From contig NZ_LT607754.1 in assembly GCF_900090285.1 (NCBI RefSeq), positions 2,046,001 to 2,110,000 of the forward strand: a DNA stretch of 64,000 nucleotides. Direction: 5' to 3'. The DNA is from Micromonospora inositola. GTDB lineage: Bacteria; Actinomycetota; Actinomycetes; Mycobacteriales; Micromonosporaceae. Positions 1-7,998 of this stretch are shown piece by piece; position 1 is the stretch's first letter; each line of letters opens with the position of its first letter. The notes under the pieces are model-generated. The model had not been told where the DNA came from, searched no databases, and saw only the letters and a program-made list of their open reading frames with translations. The position numbers and the translations under genes were made by a program.

Positions 1-810
1 GCCCGGCTCGGCGCTGGCCGAGCCGCAGACCGCGATGGTGTCCCCGCCGACCTCGCGGACCAGGGCCAGCACGTCCCGGCCGGCGTAGACCGGCACCGGG
101 GTCTCGATGCCCCGGGCGGCGGCGTACCCGTCGGTGAGGTGGATGGCCACCGGCACCAGGCCGGCGCCCGGGTTGCGGGTGACCGCGGTGTAGACCTCCA
201 GGCACTCCGGCAGGGTGCCGACGAGCACCATCCGGTGCCCGGCCTGACCGGCCCGGCTGCGCACCGCGTGCAGCACGAACCGGGCCACGAACCGGGCCAG
301 CAGGATCAGCAGCAGGGCGCCGAGCAGGGCGAACCCGACCGACCACCGGGACAGCAGGGTCCTCGTGGCGAAGGCGATGAAGGAGACCGTCGCGGCCACC
401 GCCACCCCGGCCCGGATCACCCGCTTGAACTCGTCCGGCCCGAGGCCGAGGTACCGCCGGTCGTAGGCCCGGTTGCCCCACAGGGTGATCAACCAACCGA
501 GCGGGAGCAGCAGGAACGCCACCGTGTAGAACCAGGACTCCTTGGCGTCCTGGAAGCCCGAGGCGGCCTGGTCGAAGGTCTGGACGGCGATCCAACTGGC
601 CAGCGCCGCCGCCCCGAAGTCGAGCAGCAGCAGCAGCGCGATGTAGGGGCGGTGCCAGCGGGAGACGCGGCGGCGGGCACGGGCCCACGCCGACCGGGGT
701 ACGCCGTTGTGCGACGGCGGAGTCGGCGGCTGGATCTCGAAGCTGTCGACGTGCCGCACGCTCTTGCTCCGGCCTGTGTTGGTTACCGGGCGCTGGAGGC
801 TTGCCGTCAC
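1..810 (-). CDS. Polyprenyl-phosphate sugar-1-phosphate transferase, N-terminal part (runs off left edge)
   Basis: About 270 residues are visible from a GTG at 808-810; the C-terminal catalytic half lies outside the window. The visible part has hydrophobic segments near residues 56-76, 94-111, 130-150 and 158-180, a basic loop with the RAYDRRY-type motif typical of exopolysaccharide glycosylphosphotransferases, and then a soluble Rossmann-like region (MVLVGT). Such proteins load the first sugar phosphate onto undecaprenyl phosphate at the inner membrane face. A GGGAGG lies 12 nt before the GTG; a later GTG at codon 18 is possible. The family call rests on topology and the linker motif, since the PF02397 domain is not visible. 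Confidence 0.72.
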   Translation of the reverse strand, partial: MTASLQRPVTNTGRSKSVRHVDSFEIQPPTPPSHNGVPRSAWARARRRVSRWHRPYIALLLLLDFGAAALASWIAVQTFDQAASGFQDAKESWFYTVAFLLLPLGWLITLWGNRAYDRRYLGLGPDEFKRVIRAGVAVAATVSFIAFATRTLLSRWSVGFALLGALLLILLARFVARFVLHAVRSRAGQAGHRMVLVGTLPECLEVYTAVTRNPGAGLVPVAIHLTDGYAAARGIETPVPVYAGRDVLALVREVGGDTIAVCGSASAEPG

Positions 811-1086
811 CTCAACCCATGTCCTCCCGCATGACACGCGCCCTCACTCGCCGTGAGGGCCCGGGTCGCCCACCGTTCCAGTCTCCCACGCGGGCTCCGG
901 GTCGGACGGCGACCCGAAGGACAACCCGCCCGGTGGTGCCAGCTAGGGATCCGGCCGGCTCCGCACCAGTTTCGAAGCCGGGGACCGAGCCACTATACCG
1001 ATGGATGGCGGCCCCGGTAGAGCCGCCGACCGGGAGGTTCGACGCGGTCGGGTCGATTCCTCTCCGTAATCGGATGGTGTCGTTAC
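811..1086. other. Intergenic region upstream of the sugar transferase
   Basis: This 276-bp stretch separates the 3' end of the Fpg/Nei gene from the start of the sugar transferase on the same strand. A 92-codon minus-strand ORF (812-1090) starts in a GTGA overlap with the Fpg stop, but its composition is low-complexity and matches no family I know. I regard the region as leader and promoter DNA. Confidence 0.4.
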
Positions 1087-1947
1087 TCACCGTACGAGCC
1101 GGGACAACCGACGGTCAGCGAGCGGCTTGCCGCCGGTCTGGCAGGTGGGGCAGTACTGGAGGCTGGAGTCGGCGAAGGAGACCTCCCGCACGGTGTCCCC
1201 GCAGACCGGACATGGCAGCCCGGCCCGGGCGTGCACCTTCAGACCGGAGCGCTTCTCGCCCTTCAGCTCGGCGGCCCGCTGGCCCATCGAGCGACCGACC
1301 GCGTCGCCGAGCACCGTCCGGGTCGCCGCGTGCAGGGTGGCCAGCTGGTCGTCGGTCAACCGGTCGGTGATCGCGAACGGCGACAGCTTCGCGGCGTGCA
1401 GGATCTCGTCCGAGTACGCGTTGCCGACCCCGGCCAGCACCGACTGGTCGGTCAGCACCCCTTTCACCTGGCCCCGCCGGCTGCGCAGACGCTCGGCGAA
1501 GGTGGCCAGGTCGGCGCGGAGCGCGTCCGGACCGAGCTTCGCCACCCCGGGCACCTGCGCCGGGTCGGTCACCAGGTACGCAGCCAGCTTCTTCTGGGTG
1601 CCCGCCTCGGTCAGATCGAAGCCGGAGCCGTCGTCGAGGCGTACCCGCAGGGCGATCGGGCCCTTGCCGGGGCGCAGCGGCGCGGTGGACGGAAACGCCT
1701 CCCGGTAGTGCAGCCAGCCCGCCCGGGCCAGGTGCACCACCAGGTGCAGGCCGCCGTCGAAGATCACGTCGAGGAACTTGCCGTGCCGGCCGGCGTCGAC
1801 CACCGTCCGGCCGGCGACCGCGCTCGGCACCGGGTCGTACGTCTTCAGGGCGCTGATGGCGGCGACCTCGACCCGGTCGACCCGCCGCCCCACCGCACGC
1901 TCGCGCAGGTATCCGGCGAGCGCTTCCACCTCCGGGAGTTCGGGCAT
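1087..1947 (-). CDS. Fpg/Nei-family DNA glycosylase/AP lyase
   Basis: This 286-residue protein should excise oxidised bases and nick the abasic site by beta/delta elimination. The N-terminus is MPELPEVE, giving the Pro2 nucleophile and Glu3 after Met removal. Lys57 is in RHGKFLD. A C-terminal zinc finger has Cys246, Cys249, Cys266 and Cys269 with the DNA-contacting Arg/Lys loop. Length is normal. The start is fixed by the required Pro-Glu; upstream in-frame codons are not coding-like. Whether it prefers 8-oxoG (Fpg) or oxidised pyrimidines (Nei) cannot be decided from the sequence. Confidence 0.93.
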   Translation of the reverse strand: MPELPEVEALAGYLRERAVGRRVDRVEVAAISALKTYDPVPSAVAGRTVVDAGRHGKFLDVIFDGGLHLVVHLARAGWLHYREAFPSTAPLRPGKGPIALRVRLDDGSGFDLTEAGTQKKLAAYLVTDPAQVPGVAKLGPDALRADLATFAERLRSRRGQVKGVLTDQSVLAGVGNAYSDEILHAAKLSPFAITDRLTDDQLATLHAATRTVLGDAVGRSMGQRAAELKGEKRSGLKVHARAGLPCPVCGDTVREVSFADSSLQYCPTCQTGGKPLADRRLSRLVR

Positions 1948-1973
1948 CACACAACGGTAGCCTTCTTTGGCGT

Positions 1974-2047
1974 GAGCGCGAGGAATGAGCTTGCGAGTCC
2001 CAGCCGCGAGCGCGGGGAGTGAGCTTGCGAGCCCCGCAGTCGCGAGC
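1974..2047. repeat. Imperfect tandem repeat with a GAGCTTGCGAG core
   Basis: Two adjacent units of about 36 bp each contain the core GAGCTTGCGAGYCCC, flanked by GAGCGCG/CGCGAGC tracts. They lie between the divergent Fpg and GT4 genes. They look like an intergenic, REP-like repeat family rather than coding DNA. Confidence 0.7.
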
Positions 2048-2083
2048 AGAGGCCGGCACGGCCGCGAACGAAAGGCAAGCTCC

Positions 2084-3352
2084 GTGAGAATCGTGGTGGC
2101 GCACAACCGGTATCGGGAAGCCCAGCCCTCCGGCGAGAACGTCATCGTCGACGCGGAGATCGCCCAGCTCACCGCGGCCGGGGTGGAGGTGCTGCCGTTC
2201 ATCCGCAGCTCCGACGAGATCCCGACGATGCCGAGGACGGCGAAGGCGCTGCTGCCGATCTCGCCGATCTACGCCCCGAAGGCCCAGCAGGAGCTGAGCC
2301 GCCTGCTCGCCGAGCACCGGCCGGACGTGCTGCACCTGCACAACCCGTACCCGCTGCTCTCGCCCTGGGTGGTGCGGACCGCGCACAAACACGGCGTGCC
2401 CGTGGTGCAGACGGTGCACAACTACCGGCAGGTCTGCTCCTCCGGGCTCTACTTCCGCGACGGAGTGATCTGCCAGGACTGCCGGGGCCGGGCGCTGGGC
2501 GTGCCGGCCATCGTGCACCGCTGCTACCGGGGGTCGCGGGCGCAGAGCGCGCTGATGGCCACCACGCTCGCCGTGCACCGCCCGACCTGGAAGTCGGTCG
2601 ACCGGTTCATCGCGCTCACCACGGCGGTCGCCGACCATCTCCGCGACTACGGCATCCCGGACGAGCGGATCGTGGTCAAGCCGAACGCGATCCCCGACCC
2701 GGGCCCGCCCGCGCCGCTCGGGGAGGGCTTCCTTTTCCTCGGTCGGCTCGCTCCGGAGAAGGGCCTCGATCTGCTGCTGGAGGCGTGGCGTCGGCACCCG
2801 GACGGGACGCTCGGCCCGCTGCGGATCGCCGGGGACGGTGAGCTGCGCCCGCTGGTCGAGGCGGCGGCCGCCGAACGCGCCGACGTCACCTTCCTCGGCC
2901 CGCTGGACCGCGCCGGGGTACGGGCCGCGCTGGACGCCAGCGCGGTGGTGCTGGCCACCTCCACCTGGCACGACGTGCTGCCCACCGTGATCATCGAGGC
3001 GCTGGCCAGCGGCCGGCCGGTGCTCGGCACCGCGCTCGGCGGCATCCCGTACCTGGTCGGCGCGGACACCCCCCGTGAGCCGGCCGGCACCGGCCCGGCC
3101 GCCGTCGCCTCCGCCGTACCCGGGAACGGCCCGGTCGCCCCGCCGGTGGGGATCGAGGCGGGCGAGGCCGGCTGGGTGGTGGCCCCGGAGCCGGCCGCGC
3201 TGGCCGCCGCCCTGCCCGTGGCGCGGGCCGGCGCCGCCGCGCTGGCTCCCGCGGCCCGCGCCCGCTACGAGCGCACCTTCCACCCTGACGTGGTCACGAA
3301 GCAGCTCATCGACATCTACGCGGGGGCGGCCGGCACCTCGCGCCCCGCCTGA
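2084..3352 (+). CDS. Glycosyltransferase family 4 (GT-B fold)
   Basis: This 422-residue protein starts with VRIVVAHN and contains PSGENVIVDAE, as in GT4 enzymes. The first Rossmann domain carries DVLHLHNPYP and a QTVHNYR acceptor-side motif. The C-terminal domain has FLGRLAPEKGLDLLLEA and the E-x7-E-like IIEALASGRPVLG segment that binds the sugar nucleotide. It probably adds a sugar to a cell-surface glycan or glycolipid. The GTG at 2084 is chosen because a GAAAGG lies about 9 nt upstream and the family starts here. It converges on the CDP-alcohol transferase with a 10-bp gap. Confidence 0.88.
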   Translation: MRIVVAHNRYREAQPSGENVIVDAEIAQLTAAGVEVLPFIRSSDEIPTMPRTAKALLPISPIYAPKAQQELSRLLAEHRPDVLHLHNPYPLLSPWVVRTAHKHGVPVVQTVHNYRQVCSSGLYFRDGVICQDCRGRALGVPAIVHRCYRGSRAQSALMATTLAVHRPTWKSVDRFIALTTAVADHLRDYGIPDERIVVKPNAIPDPGPPAPLGEGFLFLGRLAPEKGLDLLLEAWRRHPDGTLGPLRIAGDGELRPLVEAAAAERADVTFLGPLDRAGVRAALDASAVVLATSTWHDVLPTVIIEALASGRPVLGTALGGIPYLVGADTPREPAGTGPAAVASAVPGNGPVAPPVGIEAGEAGWVVAPEPAALAAALPVARAGAAALAPAARARYERTFHPDVVTKQLIDIYAGAAGTSRPA

Positions 3353-3362
3353 CCCGTGCGGG

Positions 3363-4088
3363 TCAGCGGAGGGAGGCGCGGGCGGAGAAGGCGATGCTGG
3401 CCAGCAGGAAGCCGCCGTTGACGATGGTGAAGGCCACGATCAGCCAGAGCGTCAGGGTGGGGGCGAAGGTCAGCACCAGGCCGGCCAGGAAGATCACCGC
3501 GCCGTAGTCGCGGACCAGCTTCACCAGGCGTACGGGCAGCGACGTCGAGGTGACCATGCTGGCGGCGTTCGGGCCGGCCTGCATCACCGAGGTGACCAGG
3601 TTGACCATCCAGGTGCCGACGAAGACCGCCAGCAGCCAGGTCGGCGTCGACGGGCGCTGCGCCACGGCGGTCGCCCCGAGGGCGGTGACCAGCGCGATCT
3701 GGGCGGCCACGTCGCAGAGCACGTCCACCCGGGCGCCGGCTGCGGTGCCCTGCCCGGACACCCGGGCGAGCTGCCCGTCCGCGCAGTCCAGGGCGTACGC
3801 GACCTGCCAGCCGACCAGCGCGACCAGCCCTACCACCCAGGCCGGCAGGTCCCCGTGGGCGACCCGACCCGCGAGGAGCACCACGATCGCCGAGGTGCCC
3901 AGGCCCAGCACCAGGTTCGAGAGGGTCAGCGTCGTCGGCCGCAGTCGCAGTCGATGCGCGGCGGCGGCGATGGCGGCACCCAGCCACTGGCTCACCGACT
4001 CGCTGAAGACGCCGCCGCCGCGGTTCCTGCGATGGAAGTCGGCGACGGTGGGGCGGTCCGCCTCAGCCAAGGTGATGGCGAAGTTCAT
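3363..4088 (-). CDS. CDP-alcohol phosphatidyltransferase family protein
   Basis: This 241-residue integral membrane protein displaces CMP from a CDP-alcohol with a hydroxyl acceptor. The full signature is present: D101-x2-D104-G105-x2-A108-R109, then G118-x3-D122-x3-D126. Several hydrophobic helices span residues 55-75, 82-100, 128-145, 160-180 and 195-235. Its start lies inside the 3' end of the preceding dehydrogenase gene (26-bp overlap), so the two are co-translated. The substrate is unknown; the neighbours suggest the CDP-activated polyol made by the upstream nucleotidyltransferase. Confidence 0.9.
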   Translation of the reverse strand: MNFAITLAEADRPTVADFHRRNRGGGVFSESVSQWLGAAIAAAAHRLRLRPTTLTLSNLVLGLGTSAIVVLLAGRVAHGDLPAWVVGLVALVGWQVAYALDCADGQLARVSGQGTAAGARVDVLCDVAAQIALVTALGATAVAQRPSTPTWLLAVFVGTWMVNLVTSVMQAGPNAASMVTSTSLPVRLVKLVRDYGAVIFLAGLVLTFAPTLTLWLIVAFTIVNGGFLLASIAFSARASLR

Positions 4089-5130
4089 CGGCGTAATCTC
4101 CTAGCCGCCGACGGGTCTCGTCCGGCGAGAGCGAGAGGTGTTCGAGGATGGTGTAGCGGTCCGGCCGGGTTGCCGGGGCGAACTGCACCGCCTCCACGAA
4201 CTGGTCGTCGGTCAGCCCCACGTCGGCGGGAAGCCGGGGCAGGTTGTGCCGGGCCAGGCAGGCCGACATCTCCGCGAAGCGACGGTGGTCGCCGCGCAGG
4301 AAGGTGCAGAAGAGCGCGCCGAGCCCGGCCAGCTCGCCGTGCGAGGAGGTGCCCGGGAAGAGCGCGTCGACCGCGTGCATGATCTCGTGGCAGCCGCCGC
4401 TGGCCGGGCGGCTGGTGCCGCAGACCGCCATCGCCAGCCCGCTGGAGATCAGCGCCTCGGCCAGCACGGTGACGAACGCGTCGTCGGTCATGTCGCCCCG
4501 GTGGGCGAGCACCGCCTCGGCGCCCATCCGGGCCAGCGAGGCGGCCAGCCCGTCGACCGGCTCGCCGCGGACCTGCCGGGCCAGCTCCCAGTCGGCCAGC
4601 GCGCTGATGTTGCTCACCGCGTCGCCGATGCCCGCGCGGTTGCGCCGCTCCGGCCCGGCCGCCACGAAATCCAGGTCGACGATCACCGCGATCGGGATGT
4701 GCACCCCGTAGGAGCCCTTGATCCCGTCGGTGATCAGGCTGGCGACCGGGGAGGCGATGCCGTCGTTGGCCAGGCTGGTCGCCACGGTCACCATCGGCAG
4801 CCCACGTCGGGTGGCCGCGTACTTCGCCACGTCGATGGTCTTGCCGCCGCCGATCCCGACCACCGCGTCGTACGAGCGGGCGCGCAGCTTCGCGCCGAGG
4901 TCGTCGGCGGCGTCCAGGGTGCCGCCGGCGACGGTGAACACGTCCGCGGCACGCAGCGACGGCCGGATCAGCTCGGCGATCTGCTCGCCCTGCCCAGGCC
5001 CGACCACCACCGCCACGTCGCCCCCGGCGGAGATCCGCCCGTCGACGAGGATCGCCGCCAGGTCCGCCACCGCGCCGCGCCGCACGTCGATGTGCAGCGG
5101 GGTGAGGATCGTCCGGGCTAGTAGCGGCAC
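4063..5130 (-). CDS. Iron-containing dehydrogenase, glycerol-1-phosphate dehydrogenase-like
   Basis: This 355-residue enzyme of the Fe-ADH/dehydroquinate synthase superfamily most resembles glycerol-1-phosphate dehydrogenases (AraM/EgsA), which reduce dihydroxyacetone phosphate to sn-glycerol 1-phosphate. GGGKTID (94-100) is the nucleotide-binding turn, and ANDGIASP (121-128) is the hallmark SNDGIASP motif. Probable metal ligands are Asp170, His248 and His264. The GTG start at 5130 has GGGAG 6 nt upstream and overlaps the previous gene by 13 bp. It sits in the middle of a three-gene coupled operon. Assignment to the subfamily is from motifs only. Confidence 0.82.
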   Translation of the reverse strand: MPLLARTILTPLHIDVRRGAVADLAAILVDGRISAGGDVAVVVGPGQGEQIAELIRPSLRAADVFTVAGGTLDAADDLGAKLRARSYDAVVGIGGGKTIDVAKYAATRRGLPMVTVATSLANDGIASPVASLITDGIKGSYGVHIPIAVIVDLDFVAAGPERRNRAGIGDAVSNISALADWELARQVRGEPVDGLAASLARMGAEAVLAHRGDMTDDAFVTVLAEALISSGLAMAVCGTSRPASGGCHEIMHAVDALFPGTSSHGELAGLGALFCTFLRGDHRRFAEMSACLARHNLPRLPADVGLTDDQFVEAVQFAPATRPDRYTILEHLSLSPDETRRRLGDYADELRHHLG

Positions 5131-5849
5131 GCGATCTCCCGCGCCCGGGCCAGGTCGGCGTGGTTGTCGACCTCGACCCAGGAGACGTCGCCGATCGGCG
5201 CCGCGCGCACCTCGCCGCCCCGGTCGGCGAACTCCTGGTAGCCGTCCTCGTAGTAGAGGTTCGGGTCGCGCCGCCAGGTCGCCTCCAGGGCGTCGGCGAG
5301 CGCGTCGGCCACCTGCGGCTCGATCAGCGTCGCGCCGATGTACTCCCCGTACGCCTCGCCCGGGTCCATCAGCTTGGTGATCCGGGTGAGCTGGCCGGCG
5401 GCGTCGAAGGTGGTCTTCATCTCCTCCTCGGCCAGCACCTTGATGTTGTCGATGGCCAGCAGGATGCCCGGGCCGCGCTCGGCCAGCAGGGTCTTCTCCA
5501 CGCTCACCGGGTGCACCGTGTCGCCGTTGACCAGCAGCACGCCCCGGGTGAAGTGCTCCCGGGCCAGCCAGAGCGAGTAGGCGTTGTTCCACTCCTCGGC
5601 CCTGTCGTTGTGCACCAGCGTGATCGTCACGCCGTACCTCTGCTCCAGGGCGGCCTGCCGCTGGACGACCGCGTCCGCCGCGTAGCCGACCACGATCACC
5701 ACCTCGGTCAGCCCGACCTCGGCGAGGTTGTGCAGCGCGATGTCCAGGATGGTGGTCTCACCGTCCACCGGCACCAACGCCTTGGGCAGGGTGTCGGTGT
5801 ACGGGCGCAGTCGGCGCCCCGCACCGGCCGCCAGCACCATCCCGATCAT
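5118..5849 (-). CDS. NTP-transferase (sugar/polyol-phosphate nucleotidyltransferase)
   Basis: This 243-residue GT-A-like nucleotidyltransferase couples CTP or another NTP to a phosphorylated alcohol. MIGMVLAAGAGRRLRPYT and the following PKAL carry the NTP-binding signature; LLVNGDTV holds the metal-binding Asp, and VEVDNHADL is typical of the C-terminal end of LicC- and inositol-phosphate-cytidylyltransferase-like proteins. ATG 5849 has GGAGG 9 nt upstream, which favours it over the longer ORF start at 5900. It is first in the operon with the G1P dehydrogenase-like and CDP-alcohol genes, so CTP and a glycerol or polyol phosphate are the likely substrates. Confidence 0.85.
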   Translation of the reverse strand: MIGMVLAAGAGRRLRPYTDTLPKALVPVDGETTILDIALHNLAEVGLTEVVIVVGYAADAVVQRQAALEQRYGVTITLVHNDRAEEWNNAYSLWLAREHFTRGVLLVNGDTVHPVSVEKTLLAERGPGILLAIDNIKVLAEEEMKTTFDAAGQLTRITKLMDPGEAYGEYIGATLIEPQVADALADALEATWRRDPNLYYEDGYQEFADRGGEVRAAPIGDVSWVEVDNHADLARAREIACRY

Positions 5850-5940
5850 GCCAACGCCCTCCCACGATTGACGCACGGTCATCGTGGAGGATAGCGCCAC
5901 CTTCCCGAAGCGCCACGGCCAACCGGCGTTACCCGGTTGT

Positions 5941-6711
5941 TCAGCCGGGTAACGCCGCGAGGTCCGCTATCATCGCCAACCGCTCCTCCGCGCTCAGCAC
6001 CAGGTACGGCCCGGCGGCCCGGCGGTCGGTCTCCAGCTCGATCGCCAGCCGCTCCGCCCCCGGCGGCAGCTCCGCGATGCTCGCCGCGGTGTGCCCCGCC
6101 GCGGTCCACGCCGCCGCGTGCGCGTCCGCCCGGTGGTACCGCAGCGCGCCCAGGCGGTTGAGCAGCAGCACCCCCGGTGGGGTGCCCTCCGGCTCATACG
6201 GCGGGGCCATCGCGCCGAAGGCCGAGCCCGCTGCCGCCGGGTCCGCATCCGCCAGCACCAGCGCGTACGCGAGCAGCCGGCCGAGCGCCGCCACCAGGCG
6301 ATCCACCCGGTCGTCGTGGCCGGCCCAGAGCTCCTCGGTCACCTCGGCGTGCACCTGGTAGATCTCGGCGAGGAAGGCGAGCCCGCGTTCCGTGGCGCAC
6401 AAGCCGCCGTCCGGGGCCCGGTGCAGCATTCCGTGGGCGACCTGCTTGTCGAGCGCCCGGCGGCAGGTGGCCGGATCCCGGTAGCGGGTCACCGCCGCGA
6501 AGCCCGGCCCGTTCACCGTCCCGCCGGGCGCGGCCAGCCGGGTGCGGAACTCGACCAGGAAGCCGGTGGCGGCCGGTCCGCCGTACCGGGAACTGAGCTC
6601 CGCGCCGCCGCCGTCGCGGCCGGCGAGCATGCCGGCGACGAAGGCCCGGTCGACCGCCGGGGCGACCAGCCCGGCGAACCGGTGCGGCGGCAGCTCGACG
6701 TCGTCGGTCAC
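5941..6711 (-). CDS. SCO6745-like HTH family protein
   Basis: This protein of 256 residues has a central winged-helix-like segment (RRALDKQVAHGMLHRAPDGGLCATERG) in a helical protein. It resembles the actinobacterial SCO6745 family, whose role is not known. The GTG at 6711 overlaps the Nudix stop in a GTGA arrangement, so translation is coupled. No catalytic motif is visible. The family name is from memory of the pattern and should be treated as tentative. Confidence 0.6.
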   Translation of the reverse strand: MTDDVELPPHRFAGLVAPAVDRAFVAGMLAGRDGGGAELSSRYGGPAATGFLVEFRTRLAAPGGTVNGPGFAAVTRYRDPATCRRALDKQVAHGMLHRAPDGGLCATERGLAFLAEIYQVHAEVTEELWAGHDDRVDRLVAALGRLLAYALVLADADPAAAGSAFGAMAPPYEPEGTPPGVLLLNRLGALRYHRADAHAAAWTAAGHTAASIAELPPGAERLAIELETDRRAAGPYLVLSAEERLAMIADLAALPG

Positions 6712-7157
6712 AGACCGATCGAGTGCAGCGCGGCGAAGCCGTTCTCGGCGATCCGCCGGATCAGCCCGTCGTTGACGTCCCGGTGCTCGTCCAGCAGCGC
6801 GATCTCCTCCTCGGCCAGCCAGCGGAACTCGGTGTGCCTGCCGACCTCCAGCCGGGGCCGGGCGAGGTCGCCGTCCACCCGGACCAGGAAGTCGGTCTCC
6901 AGCCGATCCCGACCGTCGTCGCCGGACCAGCGGTGCTCCCCGACCTGCCCGAGGACGTGCGAGATGCTCCACCCGGTCTCCTCGGTGACCTCCCGGCGCA
7001 GCGCCTCCTCGACGCTCTCACCCGGCTCGACGTGGCCGCCGACGATGTCCCAGCAGTTGGGGAAGATGACCCGGTCCGGGGACCGGCGCTGGATGAAGAT
7101 GCGGCCGTCGTCGTCCACGATCAGCGCGCCGGCGCAGCGGAGAGGCTCGGTGGGCAC
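6708..7157 (-). CDS. Nudix hydrolase
   Basis: This 149-residue protein has a complete Nudix box (G-x5-E-x7-REV-x-EE-x-GW), which binds Mg2+ and hydrolyses a nucleoside diphosphate linked to another moiety. The exact substrate cannot be told. The chosen GTG at 7157 lies 6 nt after TACTGT, a good -10 hexamer for a leaderless transcript; upstream starts would add an unrelated tail. It is co-translated with the SCO6745-like gene. Confidence 0.88.
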   Translation of the reverse strand: MPTEPLRCAGALIVDDDGRIFIQRRSPDRVIFPNCWDIVGGHVEPGESVEEALRREVTEETGWSISHVLGQVGEHRWSGDDGRDRLETDFLVRVDGDLARPRLEVGRHTEFRWLAEEEIALLDEHRDVNDGLIRRIAENGFAALHSIGL

Positions 7158-7270
7158 CTGACGACAGTAGCGAGCCGGGGCGGTTTCCGTGCTGCCCGGT
7201 CTTGTCCCGGTACGCATCGAGGGCCCACCATGTCCGTACCGGTGCCGCCGTCCCATAGGGGTGATGTGTG

Positions 7271-7663
7271 ATGCAGGTTCGGGAAGCGATGTCCAGTGAG
7301 GTTCTCGTGGTCGGCCCGGAGCACACGCTCCGCCAGGCGGCCCGGATGATGTCGGCCCGCGGGGTTGGCTCGGCGGTGGTGATCGATCCCGACTCGGAGG
7401 GGGTCGGAATCATGACGGAACGTGACGTGCTCAATGCGATCGGCGCGGGATTGGACTGCGACGTCGAACGCACCGCGGCCCACCTGACCTGGGACGTGGT
7501 CTACGCCGGCCCGGACTGGACGGTGGAGGAGGCGGCGGCGGCCATGGCCCGCGGCGGCTTCCGGCACCTGGTGGTGCTCGACGGCCGGGAGGTGGCCGGG
7601 GTGATCTCGGTCCGCGACCTGATGCGGGTCTGGGCCCGGGAGCACGCCCCGACCCGGGTCTGA
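7271..7663 (+). CDS. Tandem CBS-domain protein
   Basis: This 130-residue protein consists of two CBS domains (about residues 8-62 and 70-128), each with the GVGSAVVID / FRHLVVLDG strand and the TERD / SVRDL motif. Such stand-alone Bateman modules bind adenosyl ligands and act as cytosolic energy or redox sensors. ATG 7271 has GGGGTGA 8 nt upstream; a GTG at 7268 is adjacent. It is monocistronic and followed by a strong terminator. Confidence 0.93.
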   Translation: MQVREAMSSEVLVVGPEHTLRQAARMMSARGVGSAVVIDPDSEGVGIMTERDVLNAIGAGLDCDVERTAAHLTWDVVYAGPDWTVEEAAAAMARGGFRHLVVLDGREVAGVISVRDLMRVWAREHAPTRV

Positions 7664-7697
7664 GCCGGCGGCCCGGCCCCGACCGGGCGCCGGAGCC

Positions 7698-7740
7698 GAC
7701 GCCGGCCCGGGCGTGATGCGCCCGGGCCCTGGACGGCGTC
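7698..7740. terminator. Intrinsic terminator after the CBS gene
   Basis: A perfect 10-bp GC stem (7704-7713 with 7719-7728, loop TGATG) is nested inside an outer GACGCC/GGCGTC pair. It lacks a T-tract, as is common in high-GC actinomycetes. Confidence 0.85.
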
Positions 7741-7985
7741 GACCGTGCCGCTGTCCGGCGTGAACCAGCGCCAGTAGCGACTCACCGGGCTTGGCGGACC
7801 CGGTCTCGACGGTCAGCTCGTGCGAGGCCCGGTCACCGGCGTCCTTGAGGGCGGCCGGGTCCGCGAAGTCTGATGGGCGACAGCTCGCGAGCCGGTTTCG
7901 GTTCTCCGCCGGCCCAGGTGGACGGATCGACTGCCCGCATGTTGAACTTCGCCGGTATGGCGGTCGGAGCGGCGGATCCAGGCCC
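7741..7985 (-). pseudogene. Possible gene remnant before the aminotransferase
   Basis: On the minus strand, 7741-7872 reads as two short protein-like pieces in different frames (KDAGDRASHELTVETGSAKPGE and then RYWRWFTPDSGTVDAV), with no start codon or full domain. I cannot name the parent. The rest of the stretch up to the aminotransferase promoter shows nothing else. Confidence 0.25.
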
Positions 7986-7991
7986 TAGGCT
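7986..7991 (+). promoter_or_regulatory. -10 hexamer TAGGCT, leaderless promoter
   Basis: TAGGCT ends 7 nt before the ATG at 7999 with no ribosome-binding site between. The same hexamer-to-start spacing recurs at 12254, 15082 and 18740. Confidence 0.6.
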
Positions 7992-7998
7992 CGTGCGC

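Noticed and set aside
812..1090. A 92-codon ORF starting in a GTGA overlap with the Fpg stop
   Set aside because: No family, atypical composition and it ends right where the next gene starts; the coupling is probably chance.
1115..3283. A 722-codon minus-strand frame across the Fpg and GT4 genes
   Set aside because: It is Arg/Gly/Pro-rich and antisense or out of frame to two clear genes; such frames are normal in high-GC DNA.
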